From assembly GCA_019359035.1 (NCBI GenBank), contig JAHHIC010000046.1:1-64000 (forward strand): 64,000 bases of DNA. Direction: 5' to 3'. The position numbers were made by a program, and so were the translations under genes. Below, in pieces: positions 33,318-42,520 of the stretch (its first letter is position 1; the number at the start of each line of letters is the position of its first letter). Below the pieces are notes generated by a model. The model saw only the letters and a list, made by a program, of their open reading frames with translations. It was not told the origin of the DNA and did no database searches. This DNA is from Scytonematopsis contorta HA4267-MV1 (GTDB taxonomy: Bacteria > Cyanobacteriota > Cyanobacteriia > Cyanobacteriales > Nostocaceae).

Positions 33318-35492
33318 ATGAAAAATGACTTTTTAATTCATCAGGCGAAAGTAAAACTAAAAAATAGAGAATACTTTGATATGCTAGAACAATCTGTTAA
33401 AAAACTAATTACTGCGTACCAAAATGGAGAGCGCAATTTTCCTCAAATTAATTTAGAAAATGCTGATTTGAGCCAACTTGATTTATCAGGAATCAATTTG
33501 ACTAAAGCAAATTTACGTAAAGCTAATCTTTCCAAGGCTAACTTTAGTCACGCCAATCTCGCAGGTGCTGACTTGCAAGAAGCAAATTTAGAGAGGATTG
33601 ACTTACAATCTGCTAATTTAAGTCGAGCCAACTTAAGTGCAGCAAATCTGAGAGAAGCGAAGCTTGATGCAGCAAAGTTAATAGGTTCAATCTTAATACG
33701 AACTTGTCTAAGTTGTGCTTATATGCCCTGTGTTCAATTGGTTGAAGCTGACTTGCGAGAAGCTAAATTATATCGTGCAGATTTGAGATTAGCAAATTTA
33801 GAGAAATCTATTTTTGAACGAGCAGATTTATCAGATACAATACTGCGAAAGGTTAACTTACAACAAGCTAATCTGAGACAAGCTTATTTACAAGATTGTA
33901 ACTTACAATTTGCTAACCTGACGGGAGCAAATTTACAGAAAGCTGATTTAAGTAACGCTAATCTAGATAATGCAATTTTGACAAAAACTGACGTCAGAGG
34001 AGCAGAAATTACTCAAGCTAAACAAGCTAATTTTGAATTAGCTATTTTGGGTGATTTGTATGAAAATATTAAACATAAACTGCATTTAGAAATAAAAGAA
34101 GGTAATAAATCTTTTGCATTTAGTTTCGATAGTAAAATACTCGCATATTGTAATTGGCGTGGAGATGTTACCTTAGTTAATTTTATGACTGGCGAAGAAA
34201 TTATTGAAATAGATATTCAATCGGAGCCAGTTGTATCGGTTATTTTTAATGCTAATGGTAAAAGTTTTGATTGTTTTTTTTATGTGAATGAATTAAAGCT
34301 ATGGAATCCATTTACAGGTGAAGTACTCAAAAGTCTTAAACATCACTCCGAAAATGTGACTTCCATTGTATTGGATGGAAACGGAAAAGCTTTAGGTATG
34401 GTAGGTACAGGAGAGCCTTTTGAATTATATGACGTTGGTCATGAAACACGCACATTCAAAGGCTATTCTAGCGGTATTAAAACTCAGGCAATCAGTCCTG
34501 ATGGTCGTTTTACAGCTAGAAGCGCACCAGATATAAATGGACAAATTGAGCTTTTGGATAGAGAAAATGCCAATAAAAAAATATATATCCTTACGGGGCA
34601 CGAAGCATCTGTACAATCTTTAGCTTTTAGTCCCGATAGTAAGCTTTTAGTTAGTGCGAGTGCAGAGGACATAAAAGTGTGGCAAGTTGAAGACCAAAAA
34701 GAAACATATAACGGGAGGCAATCTATCCGTTACTTTAGGCGTTATGCTGTGCCTACATTAGCTTTTCTTCATACAGATTCTTTGGAAAATTTCATCTTAC
34801 TAAGTAACGATTTTTTTGACCACATAGAGGAAAGAGGAGCCACACTAAGTGAAAGAGATAGAATCGAGTACGATTGGAATGGCAGGTCAAGTGCTTCTTC
34901 TTCTACTTCTTTTTTTGCCATAAGCGCAGATAGGAAAGTATTACTCAGACGTTATGGAGAACACCCTATTCAACTTTGGAACTTAGAAACTTTTGAGGAA
35001 CTTGGTACTATTAATTTGAATGCTCACCCCTTAGCTCTTAATTATACAGGGAATATCCTAGGCGCGAGGGCAGGAAAAGAAGGAGAAGAAATTATACTAT
35101 GGGATGTGCAAACAAATAATATTATTTTTACCCTTGTCGGTCATACTAATTTTATTAAGACAATCGTATTTCAGACGAATGGTGAAATGTTAGCCAGTGG
35201 TGGTTGGGATTGTACGATTCGTCTCTGGAATTCGCAGACAGGTGATGAAATAAAAACATTCTCAACATACTCGGTTATAAAATCCCTAGCTTTTAATCCC
35301 ATTACTACAATCTTAGCTAGCGGTCATAGAGACGGCACTATTAAACTTTGGGACATAAAAACGATGGAAGAAATTCACAGTTTTAAAGCACACAAAGATG
35401 ATGTAGAGGCTTTAGAATTTAGCCCAAACGGGAATTATTTGGCAAGTAACGATGAAAATATGATTTGCTTGTGGGAGTTTAAGTATAAATAA
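33318..35492 (+). CDS. pentapeptide-repeat and WD40-repeat fusion protein
   Basis: The 724-residue protein has a short helical start, then about 35-40 pentapeptide units (A[DN]LxxANL type, residues about 47-240), forming a right-handed beta helix. From about 270 to the end are WD40 units (SLAFSPDSKLLVSASAEDIKVW, MLASGGWDCTIRLWNSQTGD, ILASGHRDGTIKLWDIKTM), predicting a seven-bladed propeller, some blades degenerate. Both parts are protein-binding scaffolds and no catalytic domain is seen. The gene is 26 nt after the LRV gene and probably in its operon, so the two encode a repeat-protein complex of unknown target. Confidence 0.82.
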   Translation: MKNDFLIHQAKVKLKNREYFDMLEQSVKKLITAYQNGERNFPQINLENADLSQLDLSGINLTKANLRKANLSKANFSHANLAGADLQEANLERIDLQSANLSRANLSAANLREAKLDAAKLIGSILIRTCLSCAYMPCVQLVEADLREAKLYRADLRLANLEKSIFERADLSDTILRKVNLQQANLRQAYLQDCNLQFANLTGANLQKADLSNANLDNAILTKTDVRGAEITQAKQANFELAILGDLYENIKHKLHLEIKEGNKSFAFSFDSKILAYCNWRGDVTLVNFMTGEEIIEIDIQSEPVVSVIFNANGKSFDCFFYVNELKLWNPFTGEVLKSLKHHSENVTSIVLDGNGKALGMVGTGEPFELYDVGHETRTFKGYSSGIKTQAISPDGRFTARSAPDINGQIELLDRENANKKIYILTGHEASVQSLAFSPDSKLLVSASAEDIKVWQVEDQKETYNGRQSIRYFRRYAVPTLAFLHTDSLENFILLSNDFFDHIEERGATLSERDRIEYDWNGRSSASSSTSFFAISADRKVLLRRYGEHPIQLWNLETFEELGTINLNAHPLALNYTGNILGARAGKEGEEIILWDVQTNNIIFTLVGHTNFIKTIVFQTNGEMLASGGWDCTIRLWNSQTGDEIKTFSTYSVIKSLAFNPITTILASGHRDGTIKLWDIKTMEEIHSFKAHKDDVEALEFSPNGNYLASNDENMICLWEFKYK

Positions 35493-35594
35493 ATGGGTCA
35501 GTAGTGGTGCTTCACCATGCGTCCCCATTTGCTGCTTTAGTATGGGTGGCTAGGATTTAAAGTTGCACAATATTGGCAAAATAGTTTAAAAATA

Positions 35595-35609
35595 GTATAT
35601 TAAATATAC
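35595..35609. promoter_or_regulatory. candidate BrnA operator, copy 2
   Basis: GTATATTAAATATAC is a perfect inverted repeat of seven bases per arm around one base, 34 nt before the toxin start. The surrounding block from 35577 is shared with copy 1 at 29806. Confidence 0.45.
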
Positions 35610-35643
35610 CTTTTTCCATTTCAAGACTTTATGTCTTACTTCT

Positions 35644-35903
35644 ATGGAATTTGAGTTCGACGAGCGAAAAAGTGCTTCAAATAAAGTAAAACATGGTATT
35701 GATTTCATTGAGGCGCAAGAGTTATGGGTCGATACAGACCGGGTAGAGATTGCAGCTCGTGATGTTGATGAGCCAAGATTTCTTGTAATTGGGCAGATAA
35801 ATGGAAAGCATTGGCTTCTGTCATCACATATAGAGAGGAGCGGGTGCGAATTATATCAGTACGACGAGCAAGAAATGAAGAGGTAAAACTATATGAAAGC
35901 TGA
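35644..35903 (+). pseudogene. brnT: BrnT toxin copy 2, broken by a one-base deletion
   Basis: The first 57 codons match copy 1 closely (EFDERKSASNKVKHGIDF, RFLVIGQINGKHW), then the frame shifts. At 35813 copy 2 has TTGGCTTC where copy 1 has TTGGGCTTC, a loss of one G. The region to the original stop at 35901-35903 is 260 nt against 261 in copy 1. The present product stops at 35886 with a 23-residue altered tail that lacks the conserved RVISVWRAR end. The toxin is very likely inactive unless the frame is recovered by slippage. Confidence 0.82.
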
Positions 35904-36117
35904 AGAATTTGACGAAAAATTTGACTCAGGTGAGGACATTACCCCTTGCTTAGACCTTTCTACGATTCGTCGTCCGGGTTACGAGCAACGACGAGTAAAT
36001 GTTGATTTTCCTGTATGGATAATTGAAGCGCTTGATAGGGAAGCAGCGCGAATCGGTGTAACTCGACAATCAATAATAAAAGTGTGGATTGCTGAGCGGC
36101 TTGAGCAGCATAGCTGA
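35893..36117 (+). CDS. brnA: BrnA/CopG family antitoxin (copy 2)
   Basis: The 74-residue protein is identical to copy 1 except G12 for S12, while the DNA has several synonymous changes. That pattern indicates selection to keep the antitoxin after the toxin beside it was lost. It can probably still neutralise the intact toxin of copy 1 and bind both operators. Confidence 0.85.
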   Translation: MKAEEFDEKFDSGEDITPCLDLSTIRRPGYEQRRVNVDFPVWIIEALDREAARIGVTRQSIIKVWIAERLEQHS

Positions 36118-36179
36118 ACTTCGGGAGGCAAAATCAAGTTTGAAGATAATACAAATAATTCTAATAATACCACCTTAGT

Positions 36180-36204
36180 ATAGACGTAGGATTACTACGT
36201 CTAT
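36180..36204. terminator. hairpin after the second TA cassette
   Basis: ATAGACGTAG, a GATTA loop and CTACGTCTAT form a perfect 10-bp stem 63 nt after the brnA copy 2 stop. There is no T-run, so it may instead be a member of the TAGACG palindrome repeat family. Confidence 0.4.
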
Positions 36205-36286
36205 GCTGAATTCAACTGTGGTAATCAATAGCCTACCGTCATTAGTCAAACAGTCTTCACTGAGGTACTTTTTTATCCGCTAGGAT

Positions 36287-38398
36287 TTAAAGTCCACCAA
36301 TGATACCGCCATCATTACGTGTAATCACTACTGTTGCAGAGCGGGGACGGCCAGATGGACCGTAACCTTGACTATGAGGCCAATTGCTACTTAAGGTAGG
36401 ATTTTGAGGAGTTCCACTATCACCTGGGTGCTGGATGTTGATAAACATGGTTCTACCATCAGGTGTAGAGGTTACCCCAGTTACTTCACAATCTGTTGGG
36501 CTGGTCAAAAATAGCCTTACCTGTTTAGTGTTGGGGTCAGCACATAACATGGTGTTGCTACCAATGTTGGTCAAATCACCTTTACCATCACCTGCGTGGT
36601 CGGTTTGAATCCAAAGACGACCGAAGTTATCAAACCACAAACCATCTGGTGAACTTAAGTCATCACCGTTGATATTACCGCGAAGATTCGGCTCTGTTCT
36701 TCTCTTATCACCAGCTTCAAGGAAAATATCCCAACTAAAGGTAGCAGTTGTTACAGTGCGTCCAGTTTCACGCCAACGGATAATATGACCGTAACGGTTG
36801 TCAGTACGTGGGTTAGCCCTATCAACGGGAGGACGCGCTGAACCTGCTGTAGTCGTACCATTTACATTGTTGACAGAAGCTGGGGTTGTACCACGACGGT
36901 TGTTATTGGTCAGCGTACAGTAGATTTCTATTTCCTGGAATCCATTGATTCGAGGACGTGCAGCAGTCCACTCTGGTCTATCCATCATGGTTGCACCGAC
37001 TCTATCTGCCGCTTGTCTCGTTTTAATAAGGACTTCAGCCTGGTCTCTGAAACCATTCTCTGCTGTCAAACCTCTTTGTCCGTGAACTAGAGGTATCCAC
37101 TCACCAGTACCATCATCCTTAAATTTAGCAACGTATAGAATACCGTCATCTAGCAGGTTACTATTCGCACCGCGATTTCTAGCATTGAAGGGTCTGGAGC
37201 AAACAAACTTGTAGATATACTCGTTACGTTCGTCACAACCCATATAAAAAGCTAAACGGTTTTGGTCATCAACCACGTACTGGACACTTTCATGCTTGAA
37301 GCGACCAAGGGCAGTACGTTTAACTGGTTTGCTTTGGGGGTTGTATGGGTCAACTTCTACTACCCAGCCAAATAAATGGGGTTCGAGAGGGTTTGTGCGG
37401 CAATTAAAGCGGGGGTCAACTTCATGCCAACGATAGCCAGATCCATTCTGGCTAATACCGTAGCGGGCCTGCGCTGCTGTAATTTCTGAATCTGGAATTC
37501 CTGGTGTTGAAACTAAAGTTTCGCCAAGATGACCAAAGTAACCGTTCCAGTTTTCTTCACAGGTTAAATAAGTACCCCATGGAGTGTAGCCGTTAGCACA
37601 ATTATTGACAGTACCATATGCGGTAAAGCCGTCGTTCACACCGATTTGGACTGAACCAGTGCCGGTGATGTTAAACTTCTTGGACTTTAATAGTGCGTTA
37701 CCTGCTGCTGGTCCGGAAACACGCATCTCGGTGTTAGCAGTGAGACGACGACCGTAGTTAGAATTGCGCTCTACACCCCAACTATTCCCTAATCTTGTTT
37801 TGGATACCTCAAAAATAGAGACACCGTGAGCGGCTTGAGATTTACGCACTTTGGCAATATTAACTGGGGTTAGACCCTCGGAACCATGAAGAATATCTTC
37901 GTGAGTATATTCATGGTTGACACAAATTATGCCACTATTGTTTACTCCACTGTTAAGTGGGAAAAAGTGCATACCATCAGAGTGCATACCATACTGCTTT
38001 TCTTGAGTCGTAGCGTCCTGGGTAGCATTTACTAACCAGTTGGGAGCACCTGGCATGATTGGGTCTCCCCATGCTACTAAAACTTCAGCTTTGTAACCGC
38101 TAGGAACGCTAACTAAATCTTTTTGTAATAATCCTGTAGCTGAATTGAGTAGGTTGGGTTGAATACTCTCAAAACCAATACCTTGAAATCCAGTGCCTGC
38201 TGGAATAGGAGCGGCTTCGACAGTTTGCAAGAAGCCACTAACCGTAACATCACCCAAAACTGTTAATACGGAAGTACCGACAGCAGTCATGATAAAGCGA
38301 CGACGCTTCATCCCCATGCGCTCAATTACTTCAAGAATTGACTCGTTACCAGATGGATTGACTGATTGATTATTTGTAGGGTGAAAACGACCTTTCAT
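36287..38398 (-). CDS. phoX: PhoX-family alkaline phosphatase, Tat-exported
   Basis: The 703-residue protein has a twin-arginine signal (MGMKRRRFIMTAVGTSVLTV, about residues 29-48) after an unusually long leader, so it should be exported folded to the periplasm. The PhoX/DUF839 pattern is visible in GIICVNHEYTHEDIL, GYTPWGTYLTCEENWNGYFG, KHESVQYVVDDQNRLAFYMG and LSSPDGLWFDNFGRLWIQTD. PhoX enzymes are calcium- and iron-dependent phosphomonoesterases that release phosphate from organic esters and are normally induced by phosphate starvation. No Pho box was identified by eye in the upstream gap. Confidence 0.85.
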   Translation of the reverse strand: MKGRFHPTNNQSVNPSGNESILEVIERMGMKRRRFIMTAVGTSVLTVLGDVTVSGFLQTVEAAPIPAGTGFQGIGFESIQPNLLNSATGLLQKDLVSVPSGYKAEVLVAWGDPIMPGAPNWLVNATQDATTQEKQYGMHSDGMHFFPLNSGVNNSGIICVNHEYTHEDILHGSEGLTPVNIAKVRKSQAAHGVSIFEVSKTRLGNSWGVERNSNYGRRLTANTEMRVSGPAAGNALLKSKKFNITGTGSVQIGVNDGFTAYGTVNNCANGYTPWGTYLTCEENWNGYFGHLGETLVSTPGIPDSEITAAQARYGISQNGSGYRWHEVDPRFNCRTNPLEPHLFGWVVEVDPYNPQSKPVKRTALGRFKHESVQYVVDDQNRLAFYMGCDERNEYIYKFVCSRPFNARNRGANSNLLDDGILYVAKFKDDGTGEWIPLVHGQRGLTAENGFRDQAEVLIKTRQAADRVGATMMDRPEWTAARPRINGFQEIEIYCTLTNNNRRGTTPASVNNVNGTTTAGSARPPVDRANPRTDNRYGHIIRWRETGRTVTTATFSWDIFLEAGDKRRTEPNLRGNINGDDLSSPDGLWFDNFGRLWIQTDHAGDGKGDLTNIGSNTMLCADPNTKQVRLFLTSPTDCEVTGVTSTPDGRTMFINIQHPGDSGTPQNPTLSSNWPHSQGYGPSGRPRSATVVITRNDGGIIGGL

Positions 38399-39280
38399 TC
38401 CGAGTATTCCTCTCTTTCAGGTTTATTTATTCTTTGAATTCGCCCACATTTTCATCTGAAATTTTTCGCGACAAATACAAGCGCGAATCATTATTATGTA
38501 AGAATTATAGACATTTAAATTCTCACAAATAATTTCAGATTGCTAGAATAAGAATTTCTTATTTAATCTGGGAGCAGTGCGATTTTATAATAATTGCATT
38601 GCTCCAAAGATGACCCAAGATATTATACTTGAGGTGACAAATATAGTGACTACAAGTAAAAGCAATTATTACTTAATTGCAGTTGCTAAAAAACCACAAT
38701 CTTTCCCATTACGTCACTAATATAGAATTTATAGATACTTGTTTAAATTTAGCTTATGGACAATTTAATTATAGTTTGAGGTTTATTATTTTAAATTAAT
38801 TTATGAAAAATTTTCAATCTTGATTATTTTGACTATGTAAGATTAGGTGCTATAACTTTTACTAAAAATATTTTATTTATGTCTTTAGTAATTGCTATTT
38901 TTTTTATACAGTGGTACAAATAGATTTAATTAAATATTGTTTTTTTTAACACTAATGTCTTAGCATTTGTGGTGCTATACTCTACACGGTTATAATTTAA
39001 ACTTTTGCCTAAGCGCTCAGTTTTATAGAGTTTTATGGTTTAAAAGTTGAATTTAAAACCGTTTTTAGTATAAATAGTAATCAGTTTAGTAGCAATTATC
39101 TAGAATTTATAGCTACTAAAGCTTTCCAACTTCTCAACACATAAGTTTTCCTCGAATCTACTCGAATCTATTTGTGTATCTAGTGTTTTTCATTATAAAA
39201 ATACTTCTGATAATATCAGTCAGTATTTTTAATTTTGTGCAGCCTATTTATCATTTTAACTAATTCAAAGTGGACATATC
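38399..39280. other. 882-nt AT-rich intergenic region with divergent promoters
   Basis: No gene is supported. It lies between phoX (leftward) and an outer-membrane protein (rightward). The direct repeat CTCGAATCTACTCGAATCTA is at about 39152-39171, and a hairpin at 39197-39229 precedes the outer-membrane gene. Otherwise I see nothing but AT-rich sequence. Confidence 0.5.
39197..39229 (+). promoter_or_regulatory. leader hairpin before the outer-membrane protein gene
   Basis: AAAATACT, CTGAT, a short loop, ATCAG and AGTATTTT pair with one bulge, followed by a T-run. It lies 52 nt before the ATG at 39281 and could be an attenuator or mRNA-stabilising leader. Confidence 0.35.
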
Positions 39281-40117
39281 ATGAAGAAGCATTTGGTTGG
39301 TATATTGTTGACTATTCCAGCTACATTGTCTATTGCAACCGCAGCTCATGCTGATGTTGTTTCTACAAAAGCTGCTGACTTGGTTGGAACTCAAGCTAAC
39401 AACCAGCAAACTTTAGCTCAAAAGAATTTTTCAGTTGCTCAAAATGAGAATGCTGAAGCTGATGATTCTAATTTACCTGCAGCAAATTACTGGTATGTTG
39501 GTGGACGTGCAGGTGTTGGCTTTCCCAGCAATGTTAAAGGAAATTATGTGGAACCTTCAGCTTCTCCCTTCGCAGAATTATCGGAAAGTAATTCCCTGGA
39601 ACTAAATAACGCTTTCCAAGGAAGTATTGCTGCTGGTTACCAATGGGAGCAAGTTCGTGCTGAATTAGAACTCACATTTGGCTCTTATGGAGTCGATAGA
39701 TATGCCTATAATGGAATATACGGTGGTATTCCTGATTCTGGTTCTAATAAAGCCAGTGGTAGCGTGAGCGCTACAACTTTGATGGTAAATGGTTACTGGG
39801 ATATTCCAACTGGCTCTAAGTGGCGTCCTTATCTTGGTGCTGGAGTTGGTGTTGGCTTCCCTAGCGCTAGTGAAGTTAAAGTTGATGAAGATGGAGTAAA
39901 ATATCAAATTCCTTCTGCTAGCGGTACAAGTTTTGCTATACAAGGAAAAGCTGGTATTCAATATGAAGTTACTAAGAAAGGTAACGTATTTCTTGAATTA
40001 GGATATAAGAATATTGGTGGCTTTAGTGGTAGCGACCCTAATATTTCCGGTAGTAAAGTTAATTACGATGCAGTTAATTCCTTCGCTATTGGCATTGGCT
40101 ACCGTCAAGGTTTCTAA
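39281..40117 (+). CDS. outer-membrane beta-barrel (porin-like/opacity-type) protein
   Basis: The 278-residue protein has a clear signal peptide (MKKHLVGILLTIPATLSIAT ending AHA) and, after an Asn/Gln-rich linker, an eight-strand-type barrel: NYWYVGGRAGVGFPSN, NNAFQGSIAAGYQWEQVRAE, WRPYLGAGVGVGFP, and the C-terminal aromatic strand FAIGIGYRQGF ending in Phe as barrel proteins usually do. It should sit in the outer membrane as a structural or adhesin-like barrel. Function is unknown. It stands alone. Confidence 0.82.
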   Translation: MKKHLVGILLTIPATLSIATAAHADVVSTKAADLVGTQANNQQTLAQKNFSVAQNENAEADDSNLPAANYWYVGGRAGVGFPSNVKGNYVEPSASPFAELSESNSLELNNAFQGSIAAGYQWEQVRAELELTFGSYGVDRYAYNGIYGGIPDSGSNKASGSVSATTLMVNGYWDIPTGSKWRPYLGAGVGVGFPSASEVKVDEDGVKYQIPSASGTSFAIQGKAGIQYEVTKKGNVFLELGYKNIGGFSGSDPNISGSKVNYDAVNSFAIGIGYRQGF

Positions 40118-40178
40118 GAGAATGTTTGAACAGTTGAAAAATATACGTTAGACCCCTCTCTAAACCTTTCCCGAATGT

Positions 40179-40361
40179 CACTAAGAAAAACACCCCTCAC
40201 ACCCCTGAACTAAAGTATCCGAAGCGGACTCTGGCACGAACAGGCTAAAAGCTAAAGTTAGCTTCAGCTAACTATAATTAAATATTTCAACCCGTTTTTA
40301 ACGGGTTTAAGCTTTTAGCCCGAAATGACCGTTCAGGGGTATCTGTGAGCATTTCTTAGTG
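40179..40361. mobile_element. MITE-like element with CACTAAGAAA termini (183 bp)
   Basis: The ends (40179-40210 and 40331-40361) are imperfect inverted repeats: CACTAAGAAA then ACCCCTGAAC, mirrored by GTTCAGGGGT then TTTCTTAGTG. Inside are GGCTAAAAGCT with AGCTTTTAGCC, and the palindromes GTTAGCTTCAGCTAAC and AACCCGTTTTTAACGGGTT. It is non-coding. Relatives are at 28603 and 60123. Confidence 0.65.
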
Positions 40362-40415
40362 CCATTCCCCACAAGCGGGGTAGGGGGTTGGGGGTGGGGT
40401 TGACTTTTTAATTCT

Positions 40416-42476
40416 CTAATTAGCCGCAGCCTGAGCTTCCTGATAAGCAATTTCCTGAAACTGAATCACATCACGATGCGGGTCAGCAATACTTACTTTA
40501 ACCAATATCTCATCACCCAAATTCACCGGACGTTTAAACAGCATCGGCAACTGCAACCCCAATTCTCCTAATAAAATTAGCGCCAATCCACTATCTTCCC
40601 GCAGCCACATTAACACTGTACTTTCCCAAGTTTCCTCAGGATGACGACGCAAATATTCTAAAGCCCAATATCTATTTGTTTGCCGTTCCACCATCGTCAC
40701 TTCTTGGGTGACACTACTAACGGTCATCATCACTTCCTGAAGCTGTATTGCCGTATATGGAAGTTCTTCTCCCCGTAAATGGGCTTTCAGTTGGAAATGA
40801 GTCAACAAGTCGCTATAACGACGAATAGGAGAGGTTGCCTGAGTATAGCTACTTAAACCCAACCCCGCATGACGCACTGGTGTAATGCTCATTTCACTCT
40901 TAGGCATACAACGACGCATCGCACAAGCACGGACAAATCCCGCAGGTAGCTGAATTAACTCCTCTTCTGGGGGTAATTCCGGTTGTGGCTGACCACGAAA
41001 TGGTAGTGGAATATTATGTATTTGACCATAGCGTGCGGCAACTTCCCCAGCCAAAATCATCATTTCCGCTACTAATTGCCGAGATAATGAGTCTTCTAGT
41101 AAATCGATATTAACTTCATCATCTTTAACTTTTATTACAGCTTCTGGCATGTTGATGCTAATAGCACCTTGAGCATAACGCCAAGCTTTACGTTTCTTAG
41201 CCCATTTAGCAATAGCAGCTATTTCTGGCTCTGCTTGCACACCCAAATCTAACATCTCATCTACATCTTCGTAGGTAAGGCGATAAGTGGGTTTTATTCG
41301 ACTCGCATGAATACTAAAATCTTCTATTGCACCGGACTCATTCAAGACGACACCAAAACTCAAAGCGCAACAAACTTGTCCCTGTATTAAACTCATGGGA
41401 CCTGTTGCTAAGAACTCCGGAAACATGGATACCATACCTGTCGGTAAATATACCGTACTTCCACGCTTCCTTGCCTCTAAGTCTAAATCATCTTCTGGCA
41501 TTAACCAGCGCGTTGGGTCAGCGATATGTATCCACAATTTTTCCCGTCCATCGTCAAGCACTTCCCAACTTAAACCATCATCTATTTCAGTCGTGCTTTC
41601 ATCATCGACAGTATAAGCCTTTAAATGGGTTAAGTCCAAACGGTTTATATCGGGGTCTGATGGATGAACCTCTAATCGCTGCTGCGCCACTTCTATCACC
41701 TTGCTGGGGAACTGCACTGGAACCGACGAACGACGTATAAAAATGTTTTCATGCTCACTCCAACAACCCAATTCTACCAAAAGCTGGAATGCTGATTGGG
41801 GTGTTGCTTGGCGTCCCAACATATTCATTGTCTCTAGAACAGGGGCTGGGGGTGGATACGCACGAGGCAATGAATCATAAGTAACACCACCACGTACTAT
41901 ATCAGCCAGTAATGTGGCATACTTTTCCAATGCTTCGATGCGGTGACGGTCATGTCGCTGCCATTCTACCGTCTCACCTTTGAGCGCCTGTTCTACTCTA
42001 GCCAGAAATTCTTGTTGCCCTCTCGCTTTCAGGGACTCTACTTCCAGTTGGTGTTTTCTCTCTGCAACAGCAGCAACTGTACGCGGTTCGTAAGCCTCTC
42101 CCTTCTGCTTAAAGTAAGTTTTATCTTCCGATAAAAGATAATAAGCGGCATAACACTGCGATGGTTTTGATTCCGAAAACAGTAAAGTAGCCATTTGTGA
42201 TGGTGTAACTACTTCCCCGTCCTCCACCAATAATTCCCAAGCAACCTCTAAACTTGATGGGTCTAAATACGGGCTAACCTCATCCAAAAAACTTGCAATT
42301 TGCGTAGGCTTGTAAGTTTCTCCAGTGACACTGTAGCTGATTTGCCGAGGTACTAGGCTGTGGGATTGACCACGTTCATCGACTACAAACCAACGGGTCT
42401 TTCCGTCCGGTCGGTCTACCACTCCCAGACGGCGATCGCCCCCAACTCTAAATTCAACTAATGTCCCCTTCTCCAC
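40416..42476 (-). CDS. RNB-family 3'-5' exoribonuclease (RNase II/R type)
   Basis: The 686-residue protein has an N-terminal RNA-binding part, a helical middle and the RNB catalytic domain from about residue 275 (DLTHLKAYTVDDESTTEIDD with the metal-binding aspartates, then LWIHIADPTRWL). An S1-like end follows. The order and length fit RNase II/R-type exoribonucleases that degrade mRNA and rRNA fragments from the 3' end. It lies downstream of rpsR on the same strand, separated by a 225-nt cluster of palindromes that may uncouple them. Ribonuclease R versus II cannot be decided here. Confidence 0.85.
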   Translation of the reverse strand: MEKGTLVEFRVGGDRRLGVVDRPDGKTRWFVVDERGQSHSLVPRQISYSVTGETYKPTQIASFLDEVSPYLDPSSLEVAWELLVEDGEVVTPSQMATLLFSESKPSQCYAAYYLLSEDKTYFKQKGEAYEPRTVAAVAERKHQLEVESLKARGQQEFLARVEQALKGETVEWQRHDRHRIEALEKYATLLADIVRGGVTYDSLPRAYPPPAPVLETMNMLGRQATPQSAFQLLVELGCWSEHENIFIRRSSVPVQFPSKVIEVAQQRLEVHPSDPDINRLDLTHLKAYTVDDESTTEIDDGLSWEVLDDGREKLWIHIADPTRWLMPEDDLDLEARKRGSTVYLPTGMVSMFPEFLATGPMSLIQGQVCCALSFGVVLNESGAIEDFSIHASRIKPTYRLTYEDVDEMLDLGVQAEPEIAAIAKWAKKRKAWRYAQGAISINMPEAVIKVKDDEVNIDLLEDSLSRQLVAEMMILAGEVAARYGQIHNIPLPFRGQPQPELPPEEELIQLPAGFVRACAMRRCMPKSEMSITPVRHAGLGLSSYTQATSPIRRYSDLLTHFQLKAHLRGEELPYTAIQLQEVMMTVSSVTQEVTMVERQTNRYWALEYLRRHPEETWESTVLMWLREDSGLALILLGELGLQLPMLFKRPVNLGDEILVKVSIADPHRDVIQFQEIAYQEAQAAAN

Positions 42477-42520
42477 AAGCCCCGCTTTCTGATTGATAAA
42501 GTTGTGTATTTTTGTTTTGT

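Noticed and set aside
29806-36117. A composite transposon bounded by the two TA cassettes
   Set aside because: No transposase, inverted terminal repeats or target duplication were seen; duplication of the TA cassette explains the direct repeats equally well.
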